DNA of 64,000 bases from NCBI GenBank assembly GCA_036768485.1, contig JAVLUZ010000165.1:2306075-2370074 (forward strand), in the 5' to 3' direction. A model generated the notes under the pieces. It was not told the DNA's origin. It saw only the letters and a program-made list of their open reading frames with translations, and searched no databases. Both the position numbers and the translations under genes were made by a program. The stretch is from Mermis nigrescens (taxonomy: Eukaryota; Nematoda; Enoplea; Mermithida; Mermithidae). Shown here piece after piece: positions 41,123-56,100 of this stretch (positions within the stretch are counted from its first letter, which is position 1; each line of letters starts with the position of its first letter).

Positions 41123-44100
41123 CTTTGAATGATACAGTAAGCAGCTTATAATAACACTTGCCAAAAATAATGCCAAATTTATTAAAATAGAAATTTTGTT
41201 ACGAATGATGAACGCACTCTCATTGTAATATTTGATAATCGTACAAGTGAAAAGTACAGTAATTCGTTCGCAAGATCGCAAGAGTTCGAAGGGAACATTT
41301 TAATTGGTGTTTCGAACGCTAATTACTCGTACATATGACGTAAAATCGATTCGAATAAACCAGTTGGGCTGTCGCAATATGAACTAATTCGCATTTAATG
41401 CAGCCAATTTAGTTTCACAGTAAAAACAAATTTTCTATGTAATAGTTTATACTCGTATTATTACGACACTTTTATATGCCTGTGAGGGGGAGGGGGTAGT
41501 GCGTGAGTGGGCAGCACCAAAATTCTGGGGGAGGGATCGCAAGATTTATCAAAGGTCAAAAAATGGTCTTAAAATGGTCGTATGGCGGAAACAACACCAT
41601 TTTTCAACGTTTCTCCTCGAGAACTATTCATTGGCAACAAAAAATTGCTGCAGAAAAAATGAAAAAATTTCAAGAATTGTTTTCTCAGGGTTTGGTTTCT
41701 GGGGGAGGGAAGTATTCGGCCTTTTGGGAGGCTGCATAACCTTCCCGAACCCCCACGCTTAGGTGTGCCTACCACACATGGGCGTGAGGGGTTGTATCCA
41801 TAGGTGGGCAGCACCGAAATTCTGGGGGGGTGAAAAAATTTCTGGGGGGTGAAAAAATTTTTAAAGGTCAAAAAATGGTCTTAAAAGTGGTCGTATGGCA
41901 AAAAAACACCATTTTTCGACGTTTCTCATCAAGCTCTATCCAATGGCATCAAAAAATTGCTAAAAAAGCAAAAAAAATTTTTTCTGGGGGGGGGTATTTT
42001 GATTTCTGGGGGGTATTTCAACTTCTGGGAGGTTCATACCCCCCAAACCCCCACGCCCATGTGTGGTTGTATCCCCTCCAGAAAATGAAACCTTCAGATT
42101 GCTGGAGATCCCCCAGAATTCTATTTTTAGTTACATTTTTGGCGATTTTACCCATCCTAACCCCTCCCCAGAATTTTCTTACTGCCCACGTATAAAACCA
42201 ACCATTTTTAGGCCTAAAACAGGCACTTTATAATTCCCCCCAGAATTCCTTTGCTGTGCATGTATGCTAATACTCCCAAAATTTTCAGACGCTATGCGCC
42301 AGATTTACTATTCTTGTATAACTTTTCTCTTTTAAGCAGCCCACGTTCTGGTGCCATATTAGATTCCTACGTTAAAATGCGCCGAATTATTGATTTTCTA
42401 TAATGCACCGAAATTGTTAATAAAGCAATTTGATATCTCTTTGAGGGTCAGTCTTAGATGGAATGCTGATGAATCATTTCAGCAGCTATTTTACACAACA
42501 GATTCATTCTGCTTATGACTAAAATGAAAAGTTTTCAATCTTTTGAAATTTTTTACTAATTGAATACGCATAGAGTTCGCCTAGAAATACTCAGGAACAC
42601 CATAATTTTTTGCCAAACTCCTTCTCCTTAACGAGATATTTGACTTCAAAATTTCCGCTCCCAAAAACAAAATTTTAAATGCGAGCTTGGTTCCGCCAAA
42701 TTAAGAAGATCAGCTATTTGTTGTTTTGTTGTTTAGTTATATAATGTTATATAATTAATTATTCCTTATAATCTATTTTGATTAATTATTCAATTATACA
42801 TTTAGAGGTCAGATAGCTAAAATTATTTGTATACAATGATTTAGGTTATTTAAATTTGAATATATATTTTAATTTGAATTCAGCTTTTAACCGCGTTAAT
42901 TTAGGTCAGACAGAGCAAAAGTTAGGCGGGCTAATAAAAGCTACACCCAGGTAGTATAGGTCACAACTTCGGCAAATTTGGATAGAAAATTCTAAGGCAA
43001 CTTACATTAGAGAGGCGAAAATGTCTGTTTAAATCGCGCCAAAAATCATTGACATCTGCCAGCGGTTCGAGCGCTACAGCGATTTGTTCACAACCTACTT
43101 CGATTTTGTTTAAATCCCGAAAATTTGTTTGATTCTGTGATCTATTCGCTCGCGGTTTTTCTATTTTACAATTTTTGCACCTAGCGAGGAGAAGTGCTCA
43201 CTCTGGGGTTAGACCAATGTGCTAATAATGCTTTTAGCTGACGATATGTCAGAAAAGAGTACTTAAATACTCAGTAATGAAACGCAATAACGCAATACAG
43301 AAACTATTTGGTAAAACAATACTAAAATGGGGTGTAAACAAGCCGCCATAGCGCACGAACCGCTGGCTGTTGGCCAAAATTTTTCATACGGTTCAAACGA
43401 GGACATTTTTGTACATCTAATGAGACTAGTTTTAAAGTTTTATGTCAATGTCAACTCAAGTATGATGTAATACCGGGATGTAGCCTTTGTTGGCCCGTCC
43501 GGGTTTCTTGCACAGATGCACAAGGTCGAGTTGGCCAGTGAGGGGTAAAATCGAGAGGGGGTGAAATCTAGTATTTTTACTGCAGTAGATTGCGTTTTTG
43601 GCTATTTTACGTCGAAATCGCTTAAAAAGTGCACTATTTTTGGCTCAAACTGCTCGACAGTACCTATCTTTCGGACCCTTCAGCAGGGGGGTACCCCTCC
43701 CTATGTGCATGTATGTTTCCTTATAAAATAATGAATTTTCCTGTGCATGCAACCGAAATTGTCAGTTGATAATTAACTCATTCAAAAAAGCTCCGACTTA
43801 CGTGGGTCGGAGCAAACGAACAAATACTAAAGCAAACGAACAAAAAAATGAAAAAGAGAAAAACAATAAAAATGAATTTGAAAAATACGAGAATCAAATA
43901 TTTACTCTAACTCCTCGTCCCGCGCCGAGCACAAAATTCTGCGGAAACGTGAAGACTTTTTCGGACTTGTTGTCCAACAGACGAACGATCTTCCAGTCGC
44001 CCAAATTCTCGTCCTTTTTTACACAATTTACATACATGCAAAAGCACTCTTAGTTAATTAAAGTGCAATCTCGTTAATGAAAAAATTAATTTTTTATTTC

Positions 44101-47100
44101 AAAAAATAAGTGTCACGATTTAATTACGAAAAACGCAAGGAAAGAGGTGTTCCTTTGGAAAAACGAGCATAAAAAAGTGCAGTGTAAAAAAACTGTTGCT
44201 CTAACGACGGCGGTCATACATGTAACAGGGGGATAAGGGATCCCCCACTTAAACTTAGTCGTCCAACATCCCTCAAAATCATAAAATTTTGTACTTCCCC
44301 CGTTTTTGGCAAAAACATGCTTTTTCGCCATTGTTAGCTGTTTTTGCCATTTTTGGCGTGGAAGTCATCTACCCACCCCCGATCTAGAAAAAGCCGGAAA
44401 CCTCACCCGAAATTTCGAGCCGCTACACGTATGACGGCGACTAATATGCAAGCAAACGGCACAGGCATACTTTAGAAAAAGACAGAAGGAAATACAGTGA
44501 GAAATGACTTGCTGGGAAGGCGCAGTCGGTCGCAGTTGATCTCCCAGAAAAAAGAAAAACAACAAAAGAAATGTAAAGCTAACACCACAGGAAAAACGCT
44601 AGAAAAAAAGAACGGAGAATTTGACTATCTATTATTATTATTATGGTTGCTGTTATTAATCGTTTTCTATGTATTTCACGGTTTCCTCTCCTTTTTCCCG
44701 CACAATCCTCGTTTCTCCTTGGGGAGTCCTTGTGTACTTTTCATGCTATAAAATAAGCAAAAGAACGAATGAGACCCGAAGCGAGTGAACTTTTAATCAT
44801 CATGCAATATTATAGTAGGTTTCTAAAGATTTCCGAAGAGAAGAGAGTGACAGACACATGGAGTTGGGGGTATGGAGTCTGGACCCTTAGGGTCCAAAAG
44901 AACCCTGAATCAGATTTCGAAAATTTTTCCATTTTTTTCCCGTTTTTTATGCCAATAGATAAACCTCGATAAGTAACGTCAAAGTGTTTTTGCCCCTCCC
45001 GTCAACTTTTTGACATTTTTCTTCCTTTTAAATTTTTCGGACCCTCGGAAACCAGAATGCAGGCACTGACAACGTTAGGTGAGAAAGCATAAAAGCAGCG
45101 ACTGATAAACAAAGTGAGCCACCGAATTTGCTTAGAGGCGTAAACATATGACAATCATATTTAAATAATACCTATTTGGTCAGCCAGAAGTTTAGTAGAT
45201 AACACAAAGAACAAACAAAACCGAGCCCAAACAAAGATAGAATGTGGCCAAAATTCTTAGAAGCTTTGGAGATATAAATATCCGTATTTTCCATATTGTT
45301 TACTTCGAAATCACCAGCTATTAATCACACCAGAAAAACGCAACGTGCAATGTATGCATTATAGAGTTCCCAGAAACTGCCTTCATTCAGAATTTGGAAA
45401 TGGATTTCAAGCATTTTATGCGAAACACGTTATTTTCGTCCGCTTTTGGCTTAATTTTGTCATATCTTCCAGATGGAAATTTTGTTTTGTGATTCTAGGG
45501 ACCCTCTATACATCGGGACCTACCATATTGGTGTCTAATCACAATGGTGAAACGGGAAGATTCTTGATGGTTAGTGCAGAATTAATTGTTGAAAATAATG
45601 GACGCTTTAATGATTAATTTTTCCACTAAGCTTGATATATGCGTATAATTAAAATTAGGCGCTTTTAAAAAGTATACTAAATACAAAATAGGAATTGCTT
45701 TTACCTAAAAATTGGATTTTCCTGACATTACATAAATAACAAAAAAGATAAAAATTCTGCGCCTCATTTGCAGAATCCTGGATCGTTAGCGCATCTTTCA
45801 GCGAGACATCGCGCTGGAACACATACGAGTAATAATAAAATATAATAGAACGAAGTGAAAAATAATTATAAGAAAGCGAAGCCAGATATTTCCAAAAAAG
45901 TAAGTACAATGTATTTGACTGAAAAATTCGGCATTTTTACAGCACAACACTTACTCTGCTTGTGCTTATGTTCTCTAGCGTGATAAATTTGCCCTCGGGC
46001 GATATGTCTCCGAACTGAATGCTGCCTTTGCTAGACCGCTGCAGGTTCGACTGAGAAGAAGTTTCTTCTCTATTCAAATAAGTACCTATAATGGAGCAAT
46101 CGTGCATGTAATACTAACAGCGGAATCCGGGACATAACTTTTTTCACCTGAAGAAGAGGTCAGGGGTCTACCATATTGGCCCGGGCTACGAGACCGTGAA
46201 CCTGTGTTCAGTAAAAAACAATTACTCTGGCCCTTGCGTCAAATCGTTGTCAAAAAAGTGATAGGAATGCAAAATATAAAAAAGATGTAGGTACTTACTT
46301 TTATATTTTATGATGATGTACACGTTGCAATACTCCATATTTTACACAAAAACTCAAATATTATCCAAAATTAAGGCGACCGGTCCGCTTTTTTAATTAT
46401 GAGCAACTCAATTCCTTTTCAATGACCACGTTCTGCCATTTTCGCTCTTTTAAACTGTTTAATAATTCCACTGTCAAACCCATTTTTCTCATTGGTGCGT
46501 ATTTGTTAGTTAGTCTGAAATACAAATCTTATGGAAAAATAAAATTTTTTTATGGAAAAAATGAAAAATTTTGTTTTTTATGGAAAAAAAAATTTTCCTG
46601 CAAAATTGCTTGAAATTGACCGCAAACTGTGAGTTAGCAGTTTTTAAGGAATTTTAGCACTACGCCAATTCTTGATGCCATTTTGGCTCAAAACAACTTT
46701 CTCACTGACTCCATATAACTGGTCTTGCTTTGATATCTTAGCCAATAAAAAACAAGAACGCAAAGGACTGAAGGTTCTGACCTCTGAAGAAAAAATGGAT
46801 ATCTTAAAGGACAAAATACGGTTAAATTATGAAAATAAGTACATAAAAACCTATTTATCCGGCACAACTATCTGAATTCGTCCTCTAAGTATGAATTAAG
46901 GCAATTTTCAAGCTGATTCAACTCCTAACCCACCTTCTAAGGACAATGGCCCAAAAATTCTGTGTAATTTAACGAGCGCTGTACCCATATAATTAAAATT
47001 CAAGAGAACGGAGTTTTGTCGATTTTCGAAGTTCAAAAAGCAGAAATGTTGTAGCACGATTAAAAAGCAAAAAGTGTATGTTTCGTCTGTCCTGAAAACG

Positions 47101-50100
47101 CAGATTTACACATGTAAGTAAAATTTTTATATCTCATTTGTTGATCATATTTTTGCTTCTTATCGATTTTTAGTCAAAGCTCGAGAATAAATGGTTTCGT
47201 CAATGCTGTATTCTTCAATCCTTCTATTTCTTTAAAAAATCAGTTAGTCAACATCAGACTTGAGAGGTCTAGATCAAGCATGGGCAGCAAGAACTTCTAG
47301 GAGTCTGGTTGGGTGAAATTGCCAAAAATGGCCAAAATGTTACTAAAAGTAGGATTCTGCATGGGGAGTCCATAGTGATCTGCGGAGGTTTTTAGCTTCT
47401 GCGGGGAGGAATAAACCCCCTCAGGCCCATCTTTGGTCTAGACCCCCTCCGAATGAAAAATGGGAAATTTTCTCGGGAAAATGAGGCAAAATAAAAAAAG
47501 ACGGATAAAAATTGAAAGTTTTCTTCAAAAGTGCTTCAAATTGAGAAACTGCGTAATAAGTACTCTGAAGCTATATTAACGCTTAAACCAGTTCCTAAGG
47601 TCATTTCGACTTAAAAAAGCTCAATTCTTGACCTTCCAGACCGGCTGACTCCCCATACCCAGATCGGACATGCTGTGCATATGGTCAACATCTGGTTTTT
47701 GGGCAAAAGCAATTCATCTCTCGTGTGTTTTCAAAATGAATTTCATTTCATGATTACTCCATCGCATGTTAATAAGATGAAATATCAGAAAACAGAAATT
47801 AAATATATCATCATTTCGCTAGAATGTGCGTTACAGAAATTCCGCAAGCTTTTAATGGTACACTCGAACAGAGGGCCTACGAGCACACATGGGCGTGGGG
47901 GTTTGGGGGGTATGCACCCCCCAGAAGTTGAAATACCCCCCCCAGAAATCAAAATACCCCCCAGAAAAAATTTTTTTTGCTTTTTTAGCAATTTTTTGAT
48001 GCCATTGGATAGAGCTTGATGAGAAACGTCGAAAAATGGTGTTTTTTTCGCCATACCACCATTTTTAAGGCCATTTTTGACCTTTAAAAATTTTTTCACC
48101 CCCCCCCCAGAAATTTTTTCACCCCCCCCCAGAATTTTGTTGCTGCCCACCTATGCCTACGAGTATTTCCCATTTTCATCACTTTTTTATTTTCTAATTA
48201 ATACAAAAATAATAATAAACTGCCTTAAATGCAGGTGCATATTCGTGCTAATTGAGCAATTAACACCGTGCGCGTTGAGTGTGAGAAGCGCATGCACTAT
48301 ATATTTGCAAATTAAGTGAATAAGCACGAAATACGAGTAAAACACCAAAAAATGAATCGCATTTTAGCCCTTATATTTTATCAGATACTTGACCGAAACG
48401 TGTTTTTATAAGTCTAAGAGTTTATTACCTCAGCAAAGAAGTAGTAAAGTTCCGGTTAATCTGGTCGATCTCTAGTTCATTTACATTTAATTTAAGCAAG
48501 TCATTTTTCCATCATTTTGCAGATTCAAGACAAAAAAGAAACTTTCTTCAAAACACAATTAGTCTTCAGCAGTAAATGATAATTGAACGTAATTCGCTCA
48601 CATAGAATCAAAAAAATTTGTTTATTACCATGCCTGTTCTTGGGGGTTTAGGGATTTGACCCCCAGAACCGCAGCTGACGCCCTGCAAAATAGCTGCTGA
48701 CCCACAGAATTGTCAATGTTCCGGAAAAAATCGTAGAAGTGTGCCTTTTAGGCATTTTTAGCTACATTCAAGATCTAAGCTGTCAGATTTTCGACACTCC
48801 GCGTTGTATTCTCATTTTTCTGACAATGTTTTGTTCAATTTACTCAAATTTATTCAAATTTTTTCGAAATTTTTCTAATGTTTTTATGTTCTAGAAAGGA
48901 TGAGCACAATCTAAGACGTCGAAAAACAGTGTTTTGACGTGTAAACAAGATTTGAACCCAAAAAAGCACTATTAAAAAATTTTAGACGCTGACACCCCAG
49001 AATTCCTACGCTATGCATCTATGTTTATTAATCTGTTTTCTTTTTATGTTGATTAGTTGAGTCTGCGCGTAGTAAGTGAAGTTTTATTTCGGCTTGCTGC
49101 TTCTTCCAAATACGCAGTTTTCAATATGCAGGCAGATGCCAAAACATGAACTTTTGAATAAAACTTGATTATTTTTCTATTTCTATTATTTTAATTTTTT
49201 GATTTTTTCTATTAGCCAAAGATACCGTAAAGCTAATTGAGCCCAGCAAAGTCAGATGAAGAGGCTTTATAATAAAATATAAAGTGCTTTGTATTATTTA
49301 TTGATTCTATATAACACGTATCTAACAATATTTCTTAATAGTTTTGTTAGCCACCCTGTATGTCTTACATACGGTCAATAAATTATATCCGTTTTTCCCC
49401 AGTTTTTTTTATATTTCTCGTAAATGAATGGAAAAGTCAAAAAAATGAATGATTTTTGCCCACGCCACCGATGATTTGGGGCCCTTCAAACATTTGAAAA
49501 TTGCAGAACCATGCTAATTTTTGGTTTTGCAATTGTATGGTTCCGCAAAAGACTATTGATCCAGTCAACACAAGGTTTTAGACTATGGTGTAAATTGCGT
49601 CGTGAATTTTCTCAGAGCGAAAATGGTCATTGAAGAAAAATTGCAAATCCGTTTAAGTAAAATTGAACGAGAATCAATTTGAAGAGTTTAAACCATAAAA
49701 AAATCTAATTACATGCAAAAGATAAATGAAGCAATTATTAAAAATCGCTCACTTTATCTGCTAGACACGAACGACAACATTAAGATAGTTTGCAAAAAGC
49801 CGTTTAATATAATCGGCCTAAGTATGTGCAAAATGTTAAGACGATTAAATTATTCAAAGTAGTCGCACTGTTATAAGCAGACATGCACGCGAGGGGTTTA
49901 GGGTTGTGGACCATACATGTGTTAGGAAGATTGGGATCCCATTCCTCTAGAGTCTGAAAAGTTTTGACCCCCGTCCCCAATTTTGGTGAAAATTTGCGTA
50001 TTTGTTCATTTTTAAGTGTTTTTTTCTGCCCAAAATTTGGAGTCATTTACCTACCCATATAAAAATCACGGTAAGCCCCCAACCTACCCAAAATTTCTGG

Positions 50101-53100
50101 TCCTTACATGTATAGTCCAGACGATTAAAACTGAAAAAATGGGAAGTTTTTTGGGGGAAATCGGACAAAAATAAACAATCATAATGCGAAATGCTCGAAA
50201 TTGACAAGAAACTGTCGATCAATATAGTTCTTATAGCATTTATGCCAGTTTTTCAGACCATTCTGGCTCAAGAAATTCTAACTGACATCTACGACCGGCT
50301 CCCCTCCCCAAAATAATCGAATAAGTTAATTCGCATGCCCTTATGCCCTAATTTAATACAGCAAGAAACCATACTCACCTATTCCAGAATCCGGTCGATA
50401 TCCTGATTCAGCACCAGCTGCAATAAAGTCCGATTAATAGCCGATTGGGTGTTGTATAACGCAGATGCAGTTAGAACAGTGTAAAATCTTTTTTTCCATT
50501 TTTTAGCGTATTTGCACAAAAAAGGAATATTTGGTCAAAAAAGAAGATTAACGAAAAAACTGAAGCCAATAATTATATATTATCAAATTGCTTATAAAAC
50601 TTAGCGTACCTCTGCTCAAGCCGCTGCCAATTCCATCGGCACCTAGAAGAAATATATATTTTTAACATTAATCCAATATAATCATTTATGTCAAAAATTT
50701 TATAATTTTGCACAAAAAAAACAATAGTCATTCCATATTCTAAATTTATAAAGTTCCAAATTTAAAAGGCCGGAAGGTATCAATAATCTGTTATCTTGTC
50801 CTAACCCGTCTCCCACGCCCACATGTGAATGGAATACATTAAATAAAACTATCCATTCGAATTTATCAAACATAATATATGAATAGATAATAGATATCAT
50901 ATGATAAGTGATATGATTGAATAAATTACTCAATACAATCACTATCACTATTTAAATAAGAAATTTCATCACTTTGCATATCGTATATCGTAACGTGAAT
51001 GCATGCTCTAGATTTCAATACAATAAAAATTATGAAGCACCTTATTAAACGGCATGTACTTGTGCCAAAAAACCGTATTACTTCAATAACTTTTTTGCAG
51101 CAACAACAATTTAATGTCCTATCGTTGCGTTCGATAAAAATAAATTTAAAAAAATTCAAGAAAATCAAAAAAAATGTTCTGAGCCAGCTGTAAGCTTACT
51201 CATTGCAGCTGAGCGAGATAATTGAACTGGTGTTTATCATACAAGCAAAGCATAGGAATTTCGGGTTGTAAAGCCATTCATTATCTGAAGTGTATTTTTG
51301 GGCTCAAGAAGATGGATTAGCGTCAAAAACACCATTTTAGCGTTTATGACGATACGAAGAAAACAATTAAAAATTAAAGAAAAATTCGACGAAAAAATGG
51401 TACTCCTTCTTTTAATGTAAAATGCCAAAAAGGGGACATTTTCTACGATTTTTTCAGGAAACCAAAAATTCTTGTGAAAATATATTTGCGGAAGGGAGGT
51501 CAAAACCGACACCTAATATCATTTACGGTCTGTATAGAGCACAAAAAGACCGAAAATTCGTTCAAAGGTAAAAAATTATCAATCGGATATAACATTAATA
51601 GACCCTTTTTTGCGATACTTCGAGTCATCGAGGTTCTGAAAAATATTCAAATGCGATTTCCCGATCGATCAATTAATCATAAATTAATTTGATTTAATAC
51701 GATTTATTATTATTTAGTTCGGTTTATTGTGATTTAATTTGATCTATTAGGATTAATCAATTAATGGGATAAAAAATGATTAATTCAATATCCTATAATT
51801 TGATTCAACACCATTCAATTTGTTTTACTATAACTTAATTTGCTTCAATTTAATTGGATATAATTTACTTTTATTTTCTATGATCAGTTTGATGTGTTAT
51901 AATTAATTAATTAATTAATTAATTAGAAAAACACACCTCCCGCGTATTTTAGGAGCCCGGCCAAGTGGCCCTCTTCGTTGTCCAACAATTTTCGGTAGAT
52001 GGCTATTTCGGCGTACAAATTTTGATTCGTTTCGTACAACGCCTTCAATTTGTCTTGCAACGACCTATTTTCGACTAACATTTTTTTGATATGCGTTTCG
52101 GAGATGGTCAATGTCGATTCGTATTGATTTTTTTCGTTTTGCAATTGGCCTTCCAAATCGTGAATTTCCCTGTTTAGTCGAGCGTTCTGAAACGTGATTG
52201 GAAAATTTTTTTTCCGCCAAAATTTTGCAAATGTTTTTTCCGTAAAATTTCGGGAAACTTAAGCGTGTGAAAAATCGATAAATAGTTCACGCGGTCGGCG
52301 CGCAAAAAACCCTTATGATTGACCTCTTTTTGAATTTAAATTCGCCGTTACGCGCGATCCGATCGATAAAAAATGGCAGATTGAAATTTGGCGGTTTTCG
52401 GGTAATTTTTGACATTATCAAGATTTCGATATTCTGAGGAATTTTTATTGGCGATTTTTCGTTTACGGTTCGGACTGCTTTTTAATTTAATATTTTTTAT
52501 TTATTGATATTTTAGTTACATATTTATTATTTATTCCTATTATGTTTTATACTTTATTTAAATTTCAAATATTTTATATTTATTCTATATTTTATTGATT
52601 TTATTTATTCATTTTCTTATTTATTCCCAATAAATATTGTTATGCATCTAAGTCCATTATTTAGTTTCGAACGGAATGGAAATTTGTCAATTCTTGAGTA
52701 ATTTTTGACATTAAGATTTCGATAATACATATTTCTCGACTAATAACGCTTTCGATATTCTGAGAAATTTTCCTTACAATTTTTTATTTACGGTTCAGAC
52801 TGTATTGTTTGTTTTTACATTTTATTTATTTCTGCGATATTTTCCTTTAAATTTTTGCCATTTTATTATGCTTCATTTTGCTAGTCTTGTTATTCTTTTC
52901 TTTTACTTCTTTGTTCTCAGCATTATGATTCAAGAGACGATTACTGGTCGTTTTTCCTTATTCAGAGTCATAACTAGCTCTACTATTCGTATTCACTTAA
53001 TCAGCTTCTACGAGTATGTATGTTATTGATACTAACCACTTTTTCTTTATTTTTGACTCGAAAAAATTTTTATTGATTTTTTGATGAAAATAAATTATCG

Positions 53101-56100
53101 ATTTTTTTGCCACTCTGCTTTACACCTTACTTACGTAATCCTCCTAGATCTATTATTCTGTTTCGAACGGAATTGAAATTTGACCATTTTTGACTAATTT
53201 TGACATCAAGATTTCGAATACTACATAGTTTTGGACGATTAACGCTTTCGATATTCTGGGAAATTTTTTTGGAAATTTGTCGATTACGGTTCAGACCATA
53301 TTTTATATTTTTATATTTCATTCGTGCCTGAAATATTTTCCATAAGATTTTCGTTATTTTATCATTCTTACTATTTCACTCTGATATTTTTTATTTTTAT
53401 TCCTTTGCCCTAAATTTCATAATTTTAAAAATTTCTCGTTGTATTTTCTTATTCTGCGTTATACGTAGCTTTATATACCATTCGCAGTGACGCGTCTAAC
53501 CGTAAACCGAAAAATTGCCAAAAAAACATTTTCAGAATATCGAAATCATTAATCGTCTACAAATTGTATTTGAAATTATGATGATGTAAAGAATTATCAA
53601 AAATAGCCAAATTTAAATCCACTCCTAAGTTATTGATTCCTGCCTCTTTTTCTTCATTTTCGATTCGGAAAAATTCAATTGATTTTGGATGTAGCGCACT
53701 GATTTAAAAACATATTATCGTTTTTTCCTTATGCGTTATACGCTACTTACTAGAGCTTCTAAATCCATTATTTTGTTTCGGACGGCGTCTAGTTCGTTTT
53801 TCATCCGACCGGCTTCATCCTTGTACTGATTTGTTTCGGTCGTTTGAACTTCATGAACCTTGATTTACAATTAAATCAATAAATAAATGTATTTGCAAGC
53901 ACCATCAACGTATAAAGAATGAATCCCTAAAAAATTAGAAAGAAAATTATAAGAGAATTATGAAAAAATAAATATTAAATTAATCATTATTCCTGACTTG
54001 AATTGGAACTGAAATCAATGTTAAGAATAAAATTTAAAAAGTCATCCATTTTATTTACATTTTGCTGCAATTTAACGCGTCTGAGTTGATATATTTTTCG
54101 TAATTCTCCAGGGCCCGGTTTCCAAATGAAGGGGTTAACTAACCCCGGGGTTAAATTAACCCCAGGGTTAGTTAAGCCCAGGGTTAAGTTAACCCCGGGG
54201 GTAACTTTATCCCCGGTTTCCGAATGAAATTTAACCCCAGGGTTAACTAACCCTCAAGGGTTTAAATTAACCCTCGGGGGTTAAATACTTCATGCATTCA
54301 ATGTGCACAAATTCGTGTACCTTTGCGTTGCATTTGTAGTTAGGGCATATACGGTTGATAGTTTGCATTGCATACAACTATAGTCTGTTTCATTCAACTT
54401 TGCGGTTTTCTTTCAAATTTTTCCGCAAGAATCAGGCTACAAAAGTGGTTTAAAATCTTGATGCAGTAATACGGCTTAGCAATGGCATACGGCTACATTT
54501 AATACGTTATACTGTAGAATATCACATTCACCGTATTAATTAAAAACACTTTTGTAATCAGTTTAAATTTTTTCAAAAACCTCAAAGCTCAATGAGACAG
54601 ACTATAATCGATATTTCTGAATAATTCCGAGCATGAGCAAGCACATTTCGCATCTATCACTATTGGAATGTACTTGTACTTGCGAGTTGTCAAATTTAAC
54701 GGAAATAATGACTTTGACCTACTGATATACTACATAATTTTGAGTCAGTCGCGGATCTAGGATTTTTGTAAGGGAGAGAAGCCGATAGGTACCCCAACTT
54801 TTATCAAAACAATCAAAAATAAGTCTAAAAAACCTACTACTCACGTGCAGAATGACGTTTTTTGCCGTGTTATATTGCCTACTTTTGATCAAAATGATTT
54901 CTGGGATGGATTCACATATCTGAATAATTTTGTGCCAAAAGGTGCTTAAATTTCTTTGACTTCAACTAAAACTCAATGCGAAGCCCCGGAAAAATTGTGG
55001 AATTTCGACAGAAAGACGTTTTGCGACTAAAATAATTCGTTAGTTTCTGTTCCTTTGCATTAAAGCATTAGCGCGAAGCGCACATTTTTTTAAGAATTTA
55101 TCCTAAAAATGGAAGAAAATTACAAAAATATGGCTTTTAGACCAAGAAAGTGGATGAAGGTGTTAAATTTGAGAAATTACGATGGTCGATGGCCAAAAAT
55201 TGTTGCAAAGTACATATCCATTCTTTATCTCGCCAAGTATCTTAACCAATGTGGGAAGGGCGGCCGTCCCCTAATCCCTCTTCAATCCACCCCTACAATA
55301 TTAAAATGGAATCATCTAAGTCGGAATAGAACCCGTATGATAAACCGCTAAGATAGTCAGACTCACAATTCCGATAATAAAAAATTTAGAACTATCGAAA
55401 ATTTTATGATATTGGCAATGTTTTAAAAACATCAAAAATTCTGGAATCTGCATTTCATTGTATATCGAATATATAACTTAAACAGTATAGTCCATTTCAT
55501 TTAACTTCGAAGTTTTTAAAAAAATTTTGAGTAAAAGTGTTATGAACGAACACCATAGTTTCGATGTTCTTTAATATACCGAGTTATGAGGAGACGTTTG
55601 CCATTTTTAAAGCGCATTACTGCATAAAAATCTAATCCCTTTTTGTAGCCTGTTTCATCCTGATTAGATTCAAATGAAAACCGCAAAGTTAAATAAAACA
55701 GACTATAATTCAATTCACTTTTTGTCACATTAGCACGAAATTTTAATCTATTTAGAATTCTTATACACACCAAAGCGTGAGCGACCAATACAGTTTGCAG
55801 AAATAAATCCTGATACGCACCAGGGTTAACTTTTATAAGGCATAATATGAAAAATTAACCCCAACAATTTAACCCTTTCATTCGGAAACCTGAGATAAGT
55901 ACTGATATGAAATGCATATTATATACAGCGCACTTAACCCCCAAGGCTTAAATTAACCCTGGGGTTAAGTTAACCCCAAAGGGTTGAAATTAACCCTTGA
56001 GGGTTAGTTAACCCTTTCATTCGGAAACCGGGGATAAATTATTTAACCCTTGTCTCGATGAAATTTATGGAATTTAACCCCGGGGTTAGCTCAACCCCTT

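Noticed and set aside
45345..45617. 90-codon plus-strand ORF in an IF intron
   Set aside because: No homology recognised and no splice or composition signal separating it from intron DNA.
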